Assembly: GCF_900236475.1 (NCBI RefSeq)
Contig: NZ_LT963352.1
Coordinates: 6,700,001-6,764,000 of the forward strand
DNA: 64,000 nt
DNA from: Streptomyces chartreusis NRRL 3882
GTDB taxonomy: Bacteria; Actinomycetota; Actinomycetes; Streptomycetales; Streptomycetaceae
Direction of reading: 5' to 3'
The translations under genes and the position numbers were made by a program. Below, piece after piece: positions 29,901-38,169 of the stretch. How positions within the stretch are numbered: the stretch's first letter is position 1; every line of letters begins with the position of its first letter. Below the pieces are notes generated by a model. The model was not told the DNA's origin and made no database searches. It saw only the letters and a list, made by a program, of their open reading frames with translations.

Positions 29901-32102
29901 GTACGGCCTGCCGTCGGCGTCCCAGCCCTGGGTGAACGTGATCCTCGGCTGCCAGTCGGGCTCGGGCCGCCCCTGCGCCGCGCCGTACTGCCGGCGCATG
30001 TCGCGGTAGCGGCAGGCGTCCAGGGCGTTCTGGTACAGCTCGCGCACCGCCAGCATGGGATCGCCGTAGAGCTGGGTGCCCATCAGCAGGGGCCGGATCT
30101 CGTCCTCGGCCAGCCGGAAGCGCTCCAGGGGCTGCTTGTACCGCTCGGCCACGGGCACGAGCTGGTCGGTGGTGACGCGCTCGGGGAATCCGCGCAGCAG
30201 GGCGGGCGGGGTCGTACGGGCCTTCTGGCACTCCTGGTGCAGCAGGCTCACGGTCGCGTTCGTCCGCGCGGCGAGCTCCTCGACGGCCACGTGCAGCGCC
30301 GGATGGGGGCAGGCGAACCGGACGGTGAGTTCGTAGGCGCCGTCGTCCTGTTCGCCCAGGGGCGTCACGTCGTAGCCGAAGTCGGCGGACAGGGCGGCCA
30401 CCACGTCGTCCGGGTCCAGGGGTTCATGGGCGCCGAGATGGTCGACGAGGACGCTCGACATCCGGCGCGGGTCGGCGGCCTGGAGGCCGGCCGTCCACAG
30501 CAGACGGGCGAGGTCCGAGGCGCGCCACTGGTTCCCGGGCACCGGCGGGTAGGTGCTCCAGTCGTCGCCGCCGCGCGCGTCGTTGATGCGCGGACTCGTA
30601 CTCGGGTGGACCGTCAGATGACCGAGGACCTGGCGCACCTGGCCGTCGATGGTGAGCCTGGTCGTCTCCCTGACCGGTGTTCCCGTGGGGTCGGTGGCCG
30701 CGTCCAGGATCGCGCTCACCAGCAGGTCGAGGATCGTGTCCACGGCCGCGTAGTCGCCCGTGCGTTCCCACAACAGGTCCCAGTCGGTGATGAAGCGGTG
30801 CCGCAGCCAGTGGTCCGCTGCCGCCGTCTGTTCCCTCAGGCCGCGGCGGCGCAGCGTCGCGACCGTGCGCCGGACCTGGGAGTGCGCGCGGGCCACGTCG
30901 TGGGCGGCGTCCCGCACCAGGCGGTCGTGGCCCTCGAGGTCGTCGTCCGCCGCGCTCTTGACGTCCATGCCCTCGGGCATCGTCCTGCGCAGCTCTTCCA
31001 GCGCGATCGCGACGATGCCCTCCTGCACGACGGGCGCGGCGAGCAGCGCCGCCGTCTCGGCGGGCGAGAGCAGGTCCCGGCCCTCCAGACGGGCCCGCTT
31101 GACCAGGATCTCCATCCGATCGACCACCCGGACCGGATACGTGGGGTCGGTCCACGGGTCGTCGCGGTGCGCGCCCTCGGTGGAGAGGGAGTCCACGATG
31201 TGCTCGACGAGCTCGCCGAGCCGCTTCTTGACCCGCTCGTGCACGGCCGCGGTGCCCGACGTGTACTGCCACAGGCACGACTGCTCGATCATGGTCGTCC
31301 ACCGGTACGCCTCCTGCGCGCCCTCGCACAGCACGGGGCCGGGGCCGTCCGCGTTGAGGCCGTGCGGGAAGTAGCGGTCGACGGTGGGCGGCATGACGCC
31401 CGCGTCGGACGCGTTCCGGCGTACCGCCGTGCGGGTGTAGCGGACGAGGTCGGCGAAGGTGGTCGGCTGGGTCGTCGGCGCGAGTGCCTTGGCGAGCGCC
31501 CGGCCGAACCAACTGCCTTCCTGGGGGTCGGCGTAGGAGCGTTGGCCCCGGCTGCAGCTGTACAGCCAGTACACGTCCTCGGTGGCCGAGAGCACGGTCG
31601 TCCTGCTCTGCTCGGCCAGGGGCGTGGGCTCCTCGGTGCGGCACATGTCCAGGCAGACGACCGTCGTCACGCCGGCGGGCAGCCCGTCGAGCAGTCCCTC
31701 GGGGTCGGCGGCTATCAGGGTCCGGTCGAGGAGCGACCGGCCGCCGGCCGGGTCCACGCGGCCCGGTTGGACGTCGGCGGGCAGCAGATGGTCCCGCTTG
31801 CCCACGGTCGTACCGTGACAGGACACGTAGAGGAACGCCGTGTCGCCGGGGGAGCACTCGTCGAAGAACTCCTGGAGTGCGCCGAGCAGTTCGGGGCCGC
31901 CCGGGTCGTGCAGCGGCCGTACCTCGTAGTGCGACTGGCGCAGCGCGCGGCTCACGAGTTCGACGTCCTCGACGGCGCTGTCCAGGGCGGGGAAACGCCG
32001 GGCGAGATGCTCGTCCCGCTCCAGCGCGGGGGTCCGCCCCACCCCGACGACCAACGCCCGCCGTCTGCCCGCTCCAGCGGCCTCGGTCTGTCCCGCTTCC
32101 AC
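26922..32102 (-). CDS. Caspase-HSP90-type ATPase fusion with winged-helix-like C-terminus
   Basis: A 1726-residue multidomain protein. Residues ~15-250 form a caspase-like (C14) domain with the dyad His96 (YVSCHGT) and Cys154 (CLDMCR). Residues ~270-470 are alpha-helical and resemble an inactive HD-like module. Residues ~660-900 are a GHKL/HSP90 ATPase: N-box RELYQNALDAC (~687-697), D-box CTDNGSGM (~735-742), G-box SRFGIGVFSYFM (~784-795). The last ~600 residues look like repeated winged-helix units. Such caspase/HSP90 fusions are known from the NTP-dependent conflict systems of multicellular bacteria. AGGGGG before the GTG start supports it. It is the first gene of a three-gene operon and is probably a stress sensor that triggers self-destructive proteolysis. 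Confidence 0.85.
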   Translation of the reverse strand: MEAGQTEAAGAGRRRALVVGVGRTPALERDEHLARRFPALDSAVEDVELVSRALRQSHYEVRPLHDPGGPELLGALQEFFDECSPGDTAFLYVSCHGTTVGKRDHLLPADVQPGRVDPAGGRSLLDRTLIAADPEGLLDGLPAGVTTVVCLDMCRTEEPTPLAEQSRTTVLSATEDVYWLYSCSRGQRSYADPQEGSWFGRALAKALAPTTQPTTFADLVRYTRTAVRRNASDAGVMPPTVDRYFPHGLNADGPGPVLCEGAQEAYRWTTMIEQSCLWQYTSGTAAVHERVKKRLGELVEHIVDSLSTEGAHRDDPWTDPTYPVRVVDRMEILVKRARLEGRDLLSPAETAALLAAPVVQEGIVAIALEELRRTMPEGMDVKSAADDDLEGHDRLVRDAAHDVARAHSQVRRTVATLRRRGLREQTAAADHWLRHRFITDWDLLWERTGDYAAVDTILDLLVSAILDAATDPTGTPVRETTRLTIDGQVRQVLGHLTVHPSTSPRINDARGGDDWSTYPPVPGNQWRASDLARLLWTAGLQAADPRRMSSVLVDHLGAHEPLDPDDVVAALSADFGYDVTPLGEQDDGAYELTVRFACPHPALHVAVEELAARTNATVSLLHQECQKARTTPPALLRGFPERVTTDQLVPVAERYKQPLERFRLAEDEIRPLLMGTQLYGDPMLAVRELYQNALDACRYRDMRRQYGAAQGRPEPDWQPRITFTQGWDADGRPYIECTDNGSGMNRAKLTSMFARAGKRYEQDPEFVQERRNWRRAELGEMPLNSRFGIGVFSYFMLAEEVVVWTSPVDHYGRTLQLEPLRADIQSGSGLLRIGEDPHVALDGGTRVRLYLGEDSTVPPSLVDTLESFLWVADFEVEARELTKDDSATAVRHRRWEPGALTPPTPKPWYGDAVQGARDIWLVQGQGGWLLDGVVIKGAPESWGHIVNLRERHRPEPSVDRNSLISYDEEAVTSELLEAAPRAAARWREVLLSWLWALATRSPRLALEVLDSLPDDTMAIIFPTTALPDRALPRTVPLATVGCLPMDESAGNSRGPWRGLLGEYQSALARQWQKARLALHQGGKSFLPPGYPRPSGMDAILFSKEDSTPRGWETVLRAAHLTDTPSAEPLKALRRYAILGMEVPPTTDIRALRTARPTTELVELSGMWRSMLLAGSWNVPALYAPLLLIAARHRMTLGEAVALLEELRTWQPELPPPPALDADLAAEVPTRGDAALLVSKELDEERHVWPGELGVVDLLVRAEPGVPVSDLAARVRRFEPLGFSLREDPSPAAVEHGPLDAMERSLFARSVGARLDVTRWRGDDLRMADLLVLAAELQTPPGEVAARLNALTPVTGIRADEPPAEVADWIPSSLAAEVLTTIRRRDTGIAPWEFIRVITRRASRTPSLSPRSDIDLDEIEKVLRRMSTAGLLAPGFEDRIDETVRQLGVWDHPLNRGHAIGAAGRQLDEQGVTPPVLVQLSASERRPIGDIVRRLTGQDQILPIAVTQPAPEVLDLQATTQDVTALLRHPSDGFPPSLRLRRLLHHAYGTRRTLAASIEHLTRFVPLGGPPPPCALDTPEFAAVGDRAPDLFDLAAFSPGLLGVDDESCTLGPLELVRTAGRFDWTLGRTYDRYAPFACLGLEVTVGRPEGEVAERVPDWQDLIILTEQLTGRAPALTGAVSQDHITLCAEETDLFETEVRERLARYAALFSLDLPAEAPLPEGTAE

Positions 32103-32217
32103 TCGTCCCCCTCACGCTTTTCACGAGTAGGACATCATCGCAGAGCGTGGGGGTCGTGGTGCCGTACTCTCAGGTCCCGTCCGGTGACCGACAGCCGGTA
32201 CCGAGGGGGGAGTCCGG

Positions 32218-32943
32218 ATGGCCGCGATCAGTCTCAGCAAGGTGGAGGAGACCGCTCCCGCGCTGGCCGGCCTGTACAAGAGCGCCGGGGTGTCGCTCCG
32301 CAAGCACGGCCTCGACGGGCTGCGGGCCGCGGTCTATCTCGTGGTCGACTATTCCGGATCGATGAGGCCGTACTACAAGGACGGCAGTGTGCAGGCGCTG
32401 GCCGACCGGGTGCTCGGGCTGTCGGCGCATCTCGACGACGACGGCACGGTGCCGGTGGTGTTCTTCTCCACGGACGTCGACGCCGAGACCGAGATCGCCC
32501 TGGCCGGCCACCAGGGACGGATCGAGCGGATCGTGGCCGGGCTCGGGCACATGGGCAAGACCGGCTACCACCTGGCGATGGACGCCGTCATCGACCACTA
32601 CCTCGACAGCGGGGCCACCGAGCCGGCCCTCGTGGTCTTCCAGACCGACGGCGGGCCCACCAGCAAGCTCGCCGCGGAACGGTATCTGTGCAAGGCGGCG
32701 AAGCTGCCGCTGTTCTGGCAGTTCATCGGCTTCGGCGACCCGGGCAGCAAGCAGTTCGACTTCCTGCGCAAGCTCGACGAGCTGGCCGTGCCGGGCAAGC
32801 GGGTCGTCGACAACGCCGGGTTCTTCCACGCGGGCGAGGACCCGCGGAAGGTGCCGGACGCCGAGCTGTACGACCGGCTGGTGGGCGAGTTCCCGAAGTG
32901 GCTGGTGGCCGCGCGGGCGCAGGGGATCGTGCGGCCGGCCTGA
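32218..32943 (+). CDS. VWA-domain protein, TerF-like
   Basis: A 241-residue protein made almost entirely of a von Willebrand A domain. The metal-ion-dependent adhesion site is intact: VVDYSGSM (DxSxS) at about residue 43, the Thr in the GKTGYHLAMDA segment and the Asp in FQTDGGPTSK. It resembles the TerF/tellurium-resistance-type VWA group. A GGGGGAG site precedes the ATG. It is divergent from the caspase-HSP90 operon with only 115 bp between starts, so both may respond to the same signal. Its role is unknown; VWA proteins in such loci usually mediate assembly. Confidence 0.82.
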   Translation: MAAISLSKVEETAPALAGLYKSAGVSLRKHGLDGLRAAVYLVVDYSGSMRPYYKDGSVQALADRVLGLSAHLDDDGTVPVVFFSTDVDAETEIALAGHQGRIERIVAGLGHMGKTGYHLAMDAVIDHYLDSGATEPALVVFQTDGGPTSKLAAERYLCKAAKLPLFWQFIGFGDPGSKQFDFLRKLDELAVPGKRVVDNAGFFHAGEDPRKVPDAELYDRLVGEFPKWLVAARAQGIVRPA

Positions 32944-33024
32944 CCCCGCCCGAGTGGCCCGCTCGCCCCCGGCCTGACCCGCCCGCCCCTTGGGCCAGCC
33001 GCCCACAGGCGCCGTCGCCCGGCC

Positions 33025-33267
33025 TCAGCCGTTCTCGTCCGGCCGCACCTGGATGTGGTCCTCCTCCAGCTCCAGCAGCACCCGGTCCCGCATGCCCAGG
33101 GCCGCCGTGTACTCGGCCGGCAGTTGGAGGCGGCCCGCGCGGTCGAGCATCGTACTCGCGGGCCGTCACCGACTCCTGGCCCGCCTCGTCGACCTCCGTG
33201 CGGCGCAGTACCTCCGTCGAGGTGCGGCCGTCGCGGATCGCGACCGTGCGGCGGACCGCCTCGGTCG
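33025..33267 (-). pseudogene. ABC transporter ATP-binding protein, C-terminal remnant
   Basis: Read on the minus strand, one frame gives TEAVRRTVAIRDGRTSTE and ends AREYDA; after a frameshift the next frame gives MLDRAGRLQLPAEYTAALG and a tail rich in E and D, ending at a stop. This is the AbrB-like C-terminal domain found on Streptomyces ABC ATPases that pair with FtsX-type permeases. The ATPase core with Walker motifs is missing. The shift lies near the junction AREYDA/MLDRAG. It is fused upstream to a permease fragment, so it is debris from deletion. Confidence 0.7.
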
Positions 33268-33269
33268 TC

Positions 33270-34000
33270 GATCCGCGCCTCCGCCCCCGTCCCCAGCAGC
33301 GCGGCCCGGTCCCGGGCGTCCGCCACGCCCGTCAGCACGGACCCCCCGAAAGCGGCCGTCGTCAGGGCCGTCAGCAGGGCGAGCAACGGCAGCGTGGCGA
33401 CCGCCGCCGGTGAGCGGCCCGCGCGGGCCCAGGAACCCGACCACGCCGCGCAGCCGCCCGGCCGGCCGGCGGCCCACCGCAGGGGCAGCGGGTACAGCCG
33501 TACGAGGACCAGCGCGGCGACCAGCCCGACGAGCACCGGGGCGGCGCTCACCAGCAGATCGCCCGCCCCGTCCGTACCACGGCGGCGCAGCGTCACCACC
33601 GAGCCGACGGCCAGCACCAGCAAGGTCAGTTCGGCGACCGTGCGGCGCCCGCCGCGCCTGGCGTGGGCGAGGTCGTCACGCTCCTGGTGCGCCCGCGGCC
33701 TACGATGCGCCACGACCGCGCGCACCGGTAGCGCGGCACAGGCCAGCAGCGCCACGGCGCCCGCCCCGAACATGGCGGGCAGCGGCCGGGCCCCGTCCAC
33801 GACGAGCACGGCGAGCAGCAGACCGCAGGCCGCCGCGGGCACCGCCGGCACCACGGTCTCGGCCAGCAGCCGCCCGGCGATGCCGCCCAGGGAGCCGCCC
33901 CGGGCCCGCAGCAGGGCGAGTTCGGCGTCCCGGCGGGCGGCGGCCACACCGACGCTCATGACCAGCACGACGACGGCGATCGCGGCGATCCCGCTGTGGG
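33270..34000 (-). pseudogene. FtsX-like ABC permease fragment
   Basis: A stretch on the minus strand encodes hydrophobic segments of an FtsX/MacB-type permease: AAIAVVVLVMSVGVAAARRD, then AGRLLAETVVPAVPAAACGL, LLACAALPVRAVVA, LTLLVLAVGSVVTL and LVGLVAALVLVRLYPLPLRW. The LALLRARGG motif after the first helix is typical. Both ends are missing: the 5' end abuts a plus-strand ATPase fragment near 34000 and the 3' end runs into an ATPase C-terminus near 33270. No start codon or promoter remains, so it is treated as broken. Confidence 0.65.
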
Positions 34001-34313
34001 CCTCGCCGGCCACGAGACGCAGCGGCCCGCCGAGCTCTCCGGCGGGCAGCAGCAGCGGGTCGCCATCGCCCGGGCCCTCGCCAACCGCCCGGCCCTGCTG
34101 CTCGCCGACGATCCGACCGGCCAGCTCGACGCCGCCACCGGCCTGGCGGTGATGGAGCTGCTGCGGGCCGTGGTCCGCAGCGAAGGCGTCACGGCCCTCA
34201 TCGCCACCCACGACCCCCAACTCCTCGGCCTGGCCGACAGGGTGCTGGAACTGAGTGACGGAGTGGTCGCCGAGGACAAGGCGGGGATCGTGCGCGATCC
34301 CGGCAGCCGCTGA
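34000..34313 (+). pseudogene. ABC ATPase, C-terminal fragment (LolD/MacB type)
   Basis: About 104 codons encode the second half of an ABC ATPase: signature LSGGQQQRVAIARAL, Walker B LLLADDPTGQLD, the D-loop and the switch His in IATHDPQLLGLADR. Walker A and the N-terminal ~120 residues are absent. The fragment begins exactly where the minus-strand permease fragment ends, suggesting a deletion that joined two divergent genes. It keeps an open frame to its stop but cannot bind ATP alone. Confidence 0.75.
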
Positions 34314-34414
34314 GCCGCCCGCTAGCTCCCTTGGCCCAGCCGCCCATACGCCCCGTTTGCGTGGCCGCGCTGCCGTGCCACGCTGGGAAGGATCCCACGG
34401 GGAGGCGACGACGT

Positions 34415-36073
34415 ATGGGCGACGACGGCGCACGACGGGTGTACGGGACGGCTTCCGCTCGCCGGAGCCCTCCGGCCGGCAAGGGCGAGAGGCTCGCCGA
34501 CTGGGCGGACGGGCGGCTCGGGCTCTACGGGCTGGCCAGGGCCAACATGCGCAAGGTCTTCCCGGACCACTGGTCCTTCATGCTGGGCGAGGTCACCCTC
34601 TACAGCTTCGTCGTCCTGATCCTCACCGGCGTCTACCTCACCCTGTTCTTCGAGCCGAGCATGCAGGAGGTCGCCTACAACGGCTCCTACACGCAGCTCA
34701 ACGGCGTGCTCATGTCCAGGGCGTTCGAGTCCACGCTCGACATCAGCTTCGACGTGCGCGGCGGGCTGCTGATCCGGCAGATCCACCACTGGGCGGCGCT
34801 GGTGTTCATCACGGGCATGCTGGTGCACATGATGCGGGTGTTCTTCACCGGCGCCTTCCGCAAGCCCCGCGAGCTCAACTGGGTCTTCGGCTGGACGCTG
34901 CTGATGCTCGGCATCATCACCGGCCTGACCGGCTACTCCCTCCCCGACGACCTGCTGTCCGGCACCGGCATCCGCTTCGCGCAGGGCGCGATCCTGTCGG
35001 TCCCGATCGTCGGGACGTACCTGTCGTTCTTCCTCTTCGGCGGGGAGTTCCCGGGCGAGGACATCATCTCGCGGCTGTACCCCGTCCACATCCTGCTGCT
35101 GCCCGGGATCATGCTGGCTCTGGTGACCGCCCATCTGATTTTGGTCTTCTACCACAAGCACACGCAGTTCCCGGGCCCCGGGCGCAAGGAGCGGTCGGTC
35201 GTGGGGATGCCCTTCCTGCCGGTCTACATGGCCAAGGCGGGCGGCTTCTTCTTCCTGGTCTTCGGTGTCCTGACGGTCATGGGCGCGATCGCCCAGATCA
35301 ACCCCGTGTGGGCCTTCGGCCCCTACCGTCCCGACCTCGTCACCACGGGCGCCCAGCCCGACTGGTACCTCGGGTTCTCGGAGGGGCTGATCCGGGTGAT
35401 GCCGGGGTGGGAGATCAACCTGTGGGGCTACACGCTGGTGCTCGGCGTGTTCATCCCCTTCTCGCTCTTCCCGCTGATCCTGCTCGCCCTCGGCCTCTAT
35501 CCCTTCATCGAGGCGTGGATCACCGGCGACAGGCGCGAGCACCACATCCTGGACCGGCCGCGCAACGTGCCCGTGCGCACCGGCCTGGGCGTGGCCTGGC
35601 TGACCCTGTACGCCGTGCTGCTGATCGGCGGCGGCAACGACATCGTGGCCACGCATCTGCATCTGTCCATCAACGTGATCACCTGGTTCGTGCGGATCGG
35701 CGTCTTCGTGCTGCCGGTCGTCGCCTTCATCGTCACGAAGAAGATCTGCATGGGCCTCCAGCGCCGCGACCGCGCCAAGGTGCTGCACGGCAGGGAGACC
35801 GGCACCATCAAACGGCTGCCGAACGGCGAGTACATCGAAACGCACGAGCCCCTCTCGCAGGGGGAGCTCTTCACCCTCACCCAGCACGAGCAGCGCCCGC
35901 CGTACGAGATGGGGCCCCGGGTCGACGCGGGGGGCGTCCGCCGCAAGGTCAAGCGGTCCGAGCGGCTGCGTGCCCGGCTCGCGAAGGCGATGTTCGGGCC
36001 GGACGCGCGGATCGAGAAGCCGACGGTGGAGGAGTACCGGGAGATCACCAGCGGCGATCACCAGCCGCACTGA
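34415..36073 (+). CDS. Orphan cytochrome b subunit of the bc1 complex (QcrB-like)
   Basis: A 552-residue cytochrome b. Haem-ligand histidines are in RQIHHWAALVFITGMLVHMM and in the segments YPVHILLL and LVTAHLILVFYHKH. The Qo-site motif is PDWY (in GAQPDWYLGFSEG), the actinobacterial form of PEWY. GGAGG nine bases before the ATG supports this start. The Rieske and cytochrome c genes (qcrA, qcrC) that normally flank qcrB are absent, so this is probably a second copy apart from the main qcrCAB operon. Its stop overlaps the converging acyl-CoA dehydrogenase gene by 29 bp. Confidence 0.88.
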   Translation: MGDDGARRVYGTASARRSPPAGKGERLADWADGRLGLYGLARANMRKVFPDHWSFMLGEVTLYSFVVLILTGVYLTLFFEPSMQEVAYNGSYTQLNGVLMSRAFESTLDISFDVRGGLLIRQIHHWAALVFITGMLVHMMRVFFTGAFRKPRELNWVFGWTLLMLGIITGLTGYSLPDDLLSGTGIRFAQGAILSVPIVGTYLSFFLFGGEFPGEDIISRLYPVHILLLPGIMLALVTAHLILVFYHKHTQFPGPGRKERSVVGMPFLPVYMAKAGGFFFLVFGVLTVMGAIAQINPVWAFGPYRPDLVTTGAQPDWYLGFSEGLIRVMPGWEINLWGYTLVLGVFIPFSLFPLILLALGLYPFIEAWITGDRREHHILDRPRNVPVRTGLGVAWLTLYAVLLIGGGNDIVATHLHLSINVITWFVRIGVFVLPVVAFIVTKKICMGLQRRDRAKVLHGRETGTIKRLPNGEYIETHEPLSQGELFTLTQHEQRPPYEMGPRVDAGGVRRKVKRSERLRARLAKAMFGPDARIEKPTVEEYREITSGDHQPH

Positions 36074-37016
36074 CGACCAGGGCCCGGCACTCGTGGGGGT
36101 CGCCCCAGGCCGTGCGCAGGGCCCGGGCCTTGGTCAGCCACAGCGACAGGCCGTACTCCGCGGTGTAGCCGATCGCGCCGTGCAGTTGCAGCGCGGTGCG
36201 GGCGGTGCTGTACGCCGCCTCGCACGCGGCGACCTTGGCGGCGGCGACCTCCGCCGGCCGCATGCTCAGGGCGGCACCGAAGACCAGCGGACGTGCGAAC
36301 TCCAGGGCGATCTTCGCGTCGGCCAGCCGGTGCTTGACCGCCTGGAACGACCCGACGGGCACCCCGAACTGACAGCGCCGCTTCACGTGGGCGACGGTCC
36401 GGTCGAGGAGCGCCAGGCCCACGCCCAGGGCCTGCGCGGCGGTGGCGAGGCGGGCCCAGGCGAGGGCCTGTTCCGTGAGCGGACCGGCCAGGAGGAGTTC
36501 GCCGCCCGGGGTGAGGGGTGTGAGGCGGCGGGCCGGGTCGAGCGCGGGGCGGACGGGGCCGTGGCCGGGGGAGAGGCGGATGCCGTCGGGGGAACAGGAC
36601 AGGCGCAGGCCGGCGGCGTCGCCGTCGAGGGCGTACGACTGCTCGGTCCCTACTGTCGCGATCGTCCCGCCCGACGCCAGCGGCGGCAGCAGTCGCTTTG
36701 CCGTGCCCGGGTCCGCACCGCTGAGGAGCACCGCCGCCATGACCGTCTCGACGAGCGGCCCCGGTACCGCGTGACGGCCCAACTCCACGAAGGCGACGGT
36801 CAGGTCGACCGGTCGCGGCCCCAGGCCGCCTTCGCAGGTCTCCGGAACCGCCAGCGCGAACACGCCCGCCTCGGCGACACGGGACCACAGCGCCCGCCCG
36901 CTCGCATGGTCGCCCCGGCTCCAGTCCCGCACCACCGCCGGTGTGTCCGCCGCCGTCAGCAAGGCGTCCAGCGAGGCGGCGAAGGCGCGCTGCTCGGCGT
37001 CGAGGAGGAAACGCAT
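36045..37016 (-). CDS. Small acyl-CoA dehydrogenase subunit (FadE32/33-like)
   Basis: A 323-residue acyl-CoA dehydrogenase, shorter than normal (~380), like the small FadE32/FadE33-type subunits that form alpha2beta2 enzymes in steroid side-chain and ring breakdown. Family segments are FALAVPETCEGGLGPRPVDL, KRRCQFGVPVGSFQAVKHRLAD and LHGAIGYTAEYGLSLW. The start overlaps the upstream larger subunit by one base (TGATG), which supports a heteromeric enzyme. The neighbouring KstR2 gene set suggests a substrate from steroid rings C/D. Which FadE it matches exactly cannot be settled by eye. Confidence 0.82.
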   Translation of the reverse strand: MRFLLDAEQRAFAASLDALLTAADTPAVVRDWSRGDHASGRALWSRVAEAGVFALAVPETCEGGLGPRPVDLTVAFVELGRHAVPGPLVETVMAAVLLSGADPGTAKRLLPPLASGGTIATVGTEQSYALDGDAAGLRLSCSPDGIRLSPGHGPVRPALDPARRLTPLTPGGELLLAGPLTEQALAWARLATAAQALGVGLALLDRTVAHVKRRCQFGVPVGSFQAVKHRLADAKIALEFARPLVFGAALSMRPAEVAAAKVAACEAAYSTARTALQLHGAIGYTAEYGLSLWLTKARALRTAWGDPHECRALVVSAAGDRRW

Positions 37017-38155
37017 CAGCGGCGTCCCTTCGGCAGTCCGAGCAGGCGCTCGGCGATGATGTCGCGCTGGATCTCGTTCGTGCCCGCGTAGATCGGACCG
37101 GCGAGTGCGAAGACGTACCGCTCCGCCCAGTCCGTGTCCGCCGGCTCGCCCTGAGGGCCCAGGAGATCGAGGGCCGTCTCGTGCAGGGCGAGGTCCAGTT
37201 CGGACCAGAAGACCTTGTTCAGGCTCGACTCCGGGCCGACGGCCCCGCCGTCCAGGAAGCGGGAGGCGGCCGCGTACGTGAAGAGCTGGTAGGCGCGGGC
37301 GCCGATCAGGGCGTCGGCCACCCGCTCCCGCTCCGACACCGGACCGCCCCGCTCCCGCCACAACTCGCCCAGCCGCCGCGCGGCGGCGAGGAAACGGCCG
37401 GGGGAGCGGAGCATCAGCCCGCGTTCGGCGCCCGCCGTCGCCATCGCGATCCGCCAGCCCTGGCCGGGTGCGCCGATCACGTCCTCGTCGGGCACGAAGA
37501 CCTCGTCCAGGAACAGCTCCGCGAACGCCGGCTTGCCGTCGAGGCGGGCGATCGGGCGGACCGTGACCCCCGGGCCGCGAAGGTCGAACATGAGGTACGT
37601 CAGGCCCTGGTGCGGCTTCGCGGTGTCCGGGTGGCTGCGGAACAGGCCGAACGCGCGGTCGGCGAACGCGGCCCGCGAGGACCAGGTCTTCTGGCCGCTC
37701 AAGCGCCAGCCGCCGTCCGTGCGCACGGCCCTCGCCCGCAGGGACGCCAGGTCCGAACCGGCCTCGGGCTCCGACCAGGCCTGCGCCCAGACCACCTCTG
37801 CGGAGGCCATCGGGGGCAGCACCCGGGCCCGCTGCTCCTCGGTGCCGTGGGCGAAGAGGGTCGGGGCGAGCAGGTGGATGCCGTTCTGCCCGACGCGCCC
37901 CGGGGCGCCCGCCGCGTAGTACTCCTCCTCGAAGACCAGCCAGCGCAGGAGCCCCGCGTCCCGCCCGCCGTACTGCGACGGCCAGTCGACCACCGACCAG
38001 CGGTCCGCGGCCAGCTCCGCCTCCCAGGCGCGGTGGGCGGCGAAGCCCTCCGCCGTCTCCAGCGAGGGCAGCGGCTCGCGCGGCACGCGCGCGTGCAGCC
38101 ACTCCCGCACCTCGGTGCGGAACTCCTCGTCCGCCGGCGAGAACGCGAGATCCAC
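37016..38155 (-). CDS. Acyl-CoA dehydrogenase large subunit (FadE30/31-like)
   Basis: A 379-residue acyl-CoA dehydrogenase. FAD-binding segments are WAQAWSEPEAGSDLASLRA and the WRLSGQKTW stretch; the C-terminal signature is YAGTNEIQRDIIAERLLG. The Glu of the usual YEGT motif is Ala here, as in many alpha2beta2 acyl-CoA dehydrogenases of steroid metabolism, where the base lies elsewhere. It uses GTG and starts 48 bp from the divergent SDR gene, with a KstR2-like operator in between. It is expected to act with the small subunit downstream. Confidence 0.85.
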   Translation of the reverse strand: MDLAFSPADEEFRTEVREWLHARVPREPLPSLETAEGFAAHRAWEAELAADRWSVVDWPSQYGGRDAGLLRWLVFEEEYYAAGAPGRVGQNGIHLLAPTLFAHGTEEQRARVLPPMASAEVVWAQAWSEPEAGSDLASLRARAVRTDGGWRLSGQKTWSSRAAFADRAFGLFRSHPDTAKPHQGLTYLMFDLRGPGVTVRPIARLDGKPAFAELFLDEVFVPDEDVIGAPGQGWRIAMATAGAERGLMLRSPGRFLAAARRLGELWRERGGPVSERERVADALIGARAYQLFTYAAASRFLDGGAVGPESSLNKVFWSELDLALHETALDLLGPQGEPADTDWAERYVFALAGPIYAGTNEIQRDIIAERLLGLPKGRR

Positions 38156-38169
38156 GACCGCCCTCCTTC

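Noticed and set aside
26132..34313. Prophage or integrative element around the caspase operon
   Set aside because: No integrase, att-like repeat or tRNA junction was seen at either end; the ends abut gltD and qcrB directly.
32598..34433. A single 611-codon minus-strand gene spanning this region
   Set aside because: It mixes antisense of VWA, permease fragments and antisense of the ATPase fragment, and is better read as separate remnants.
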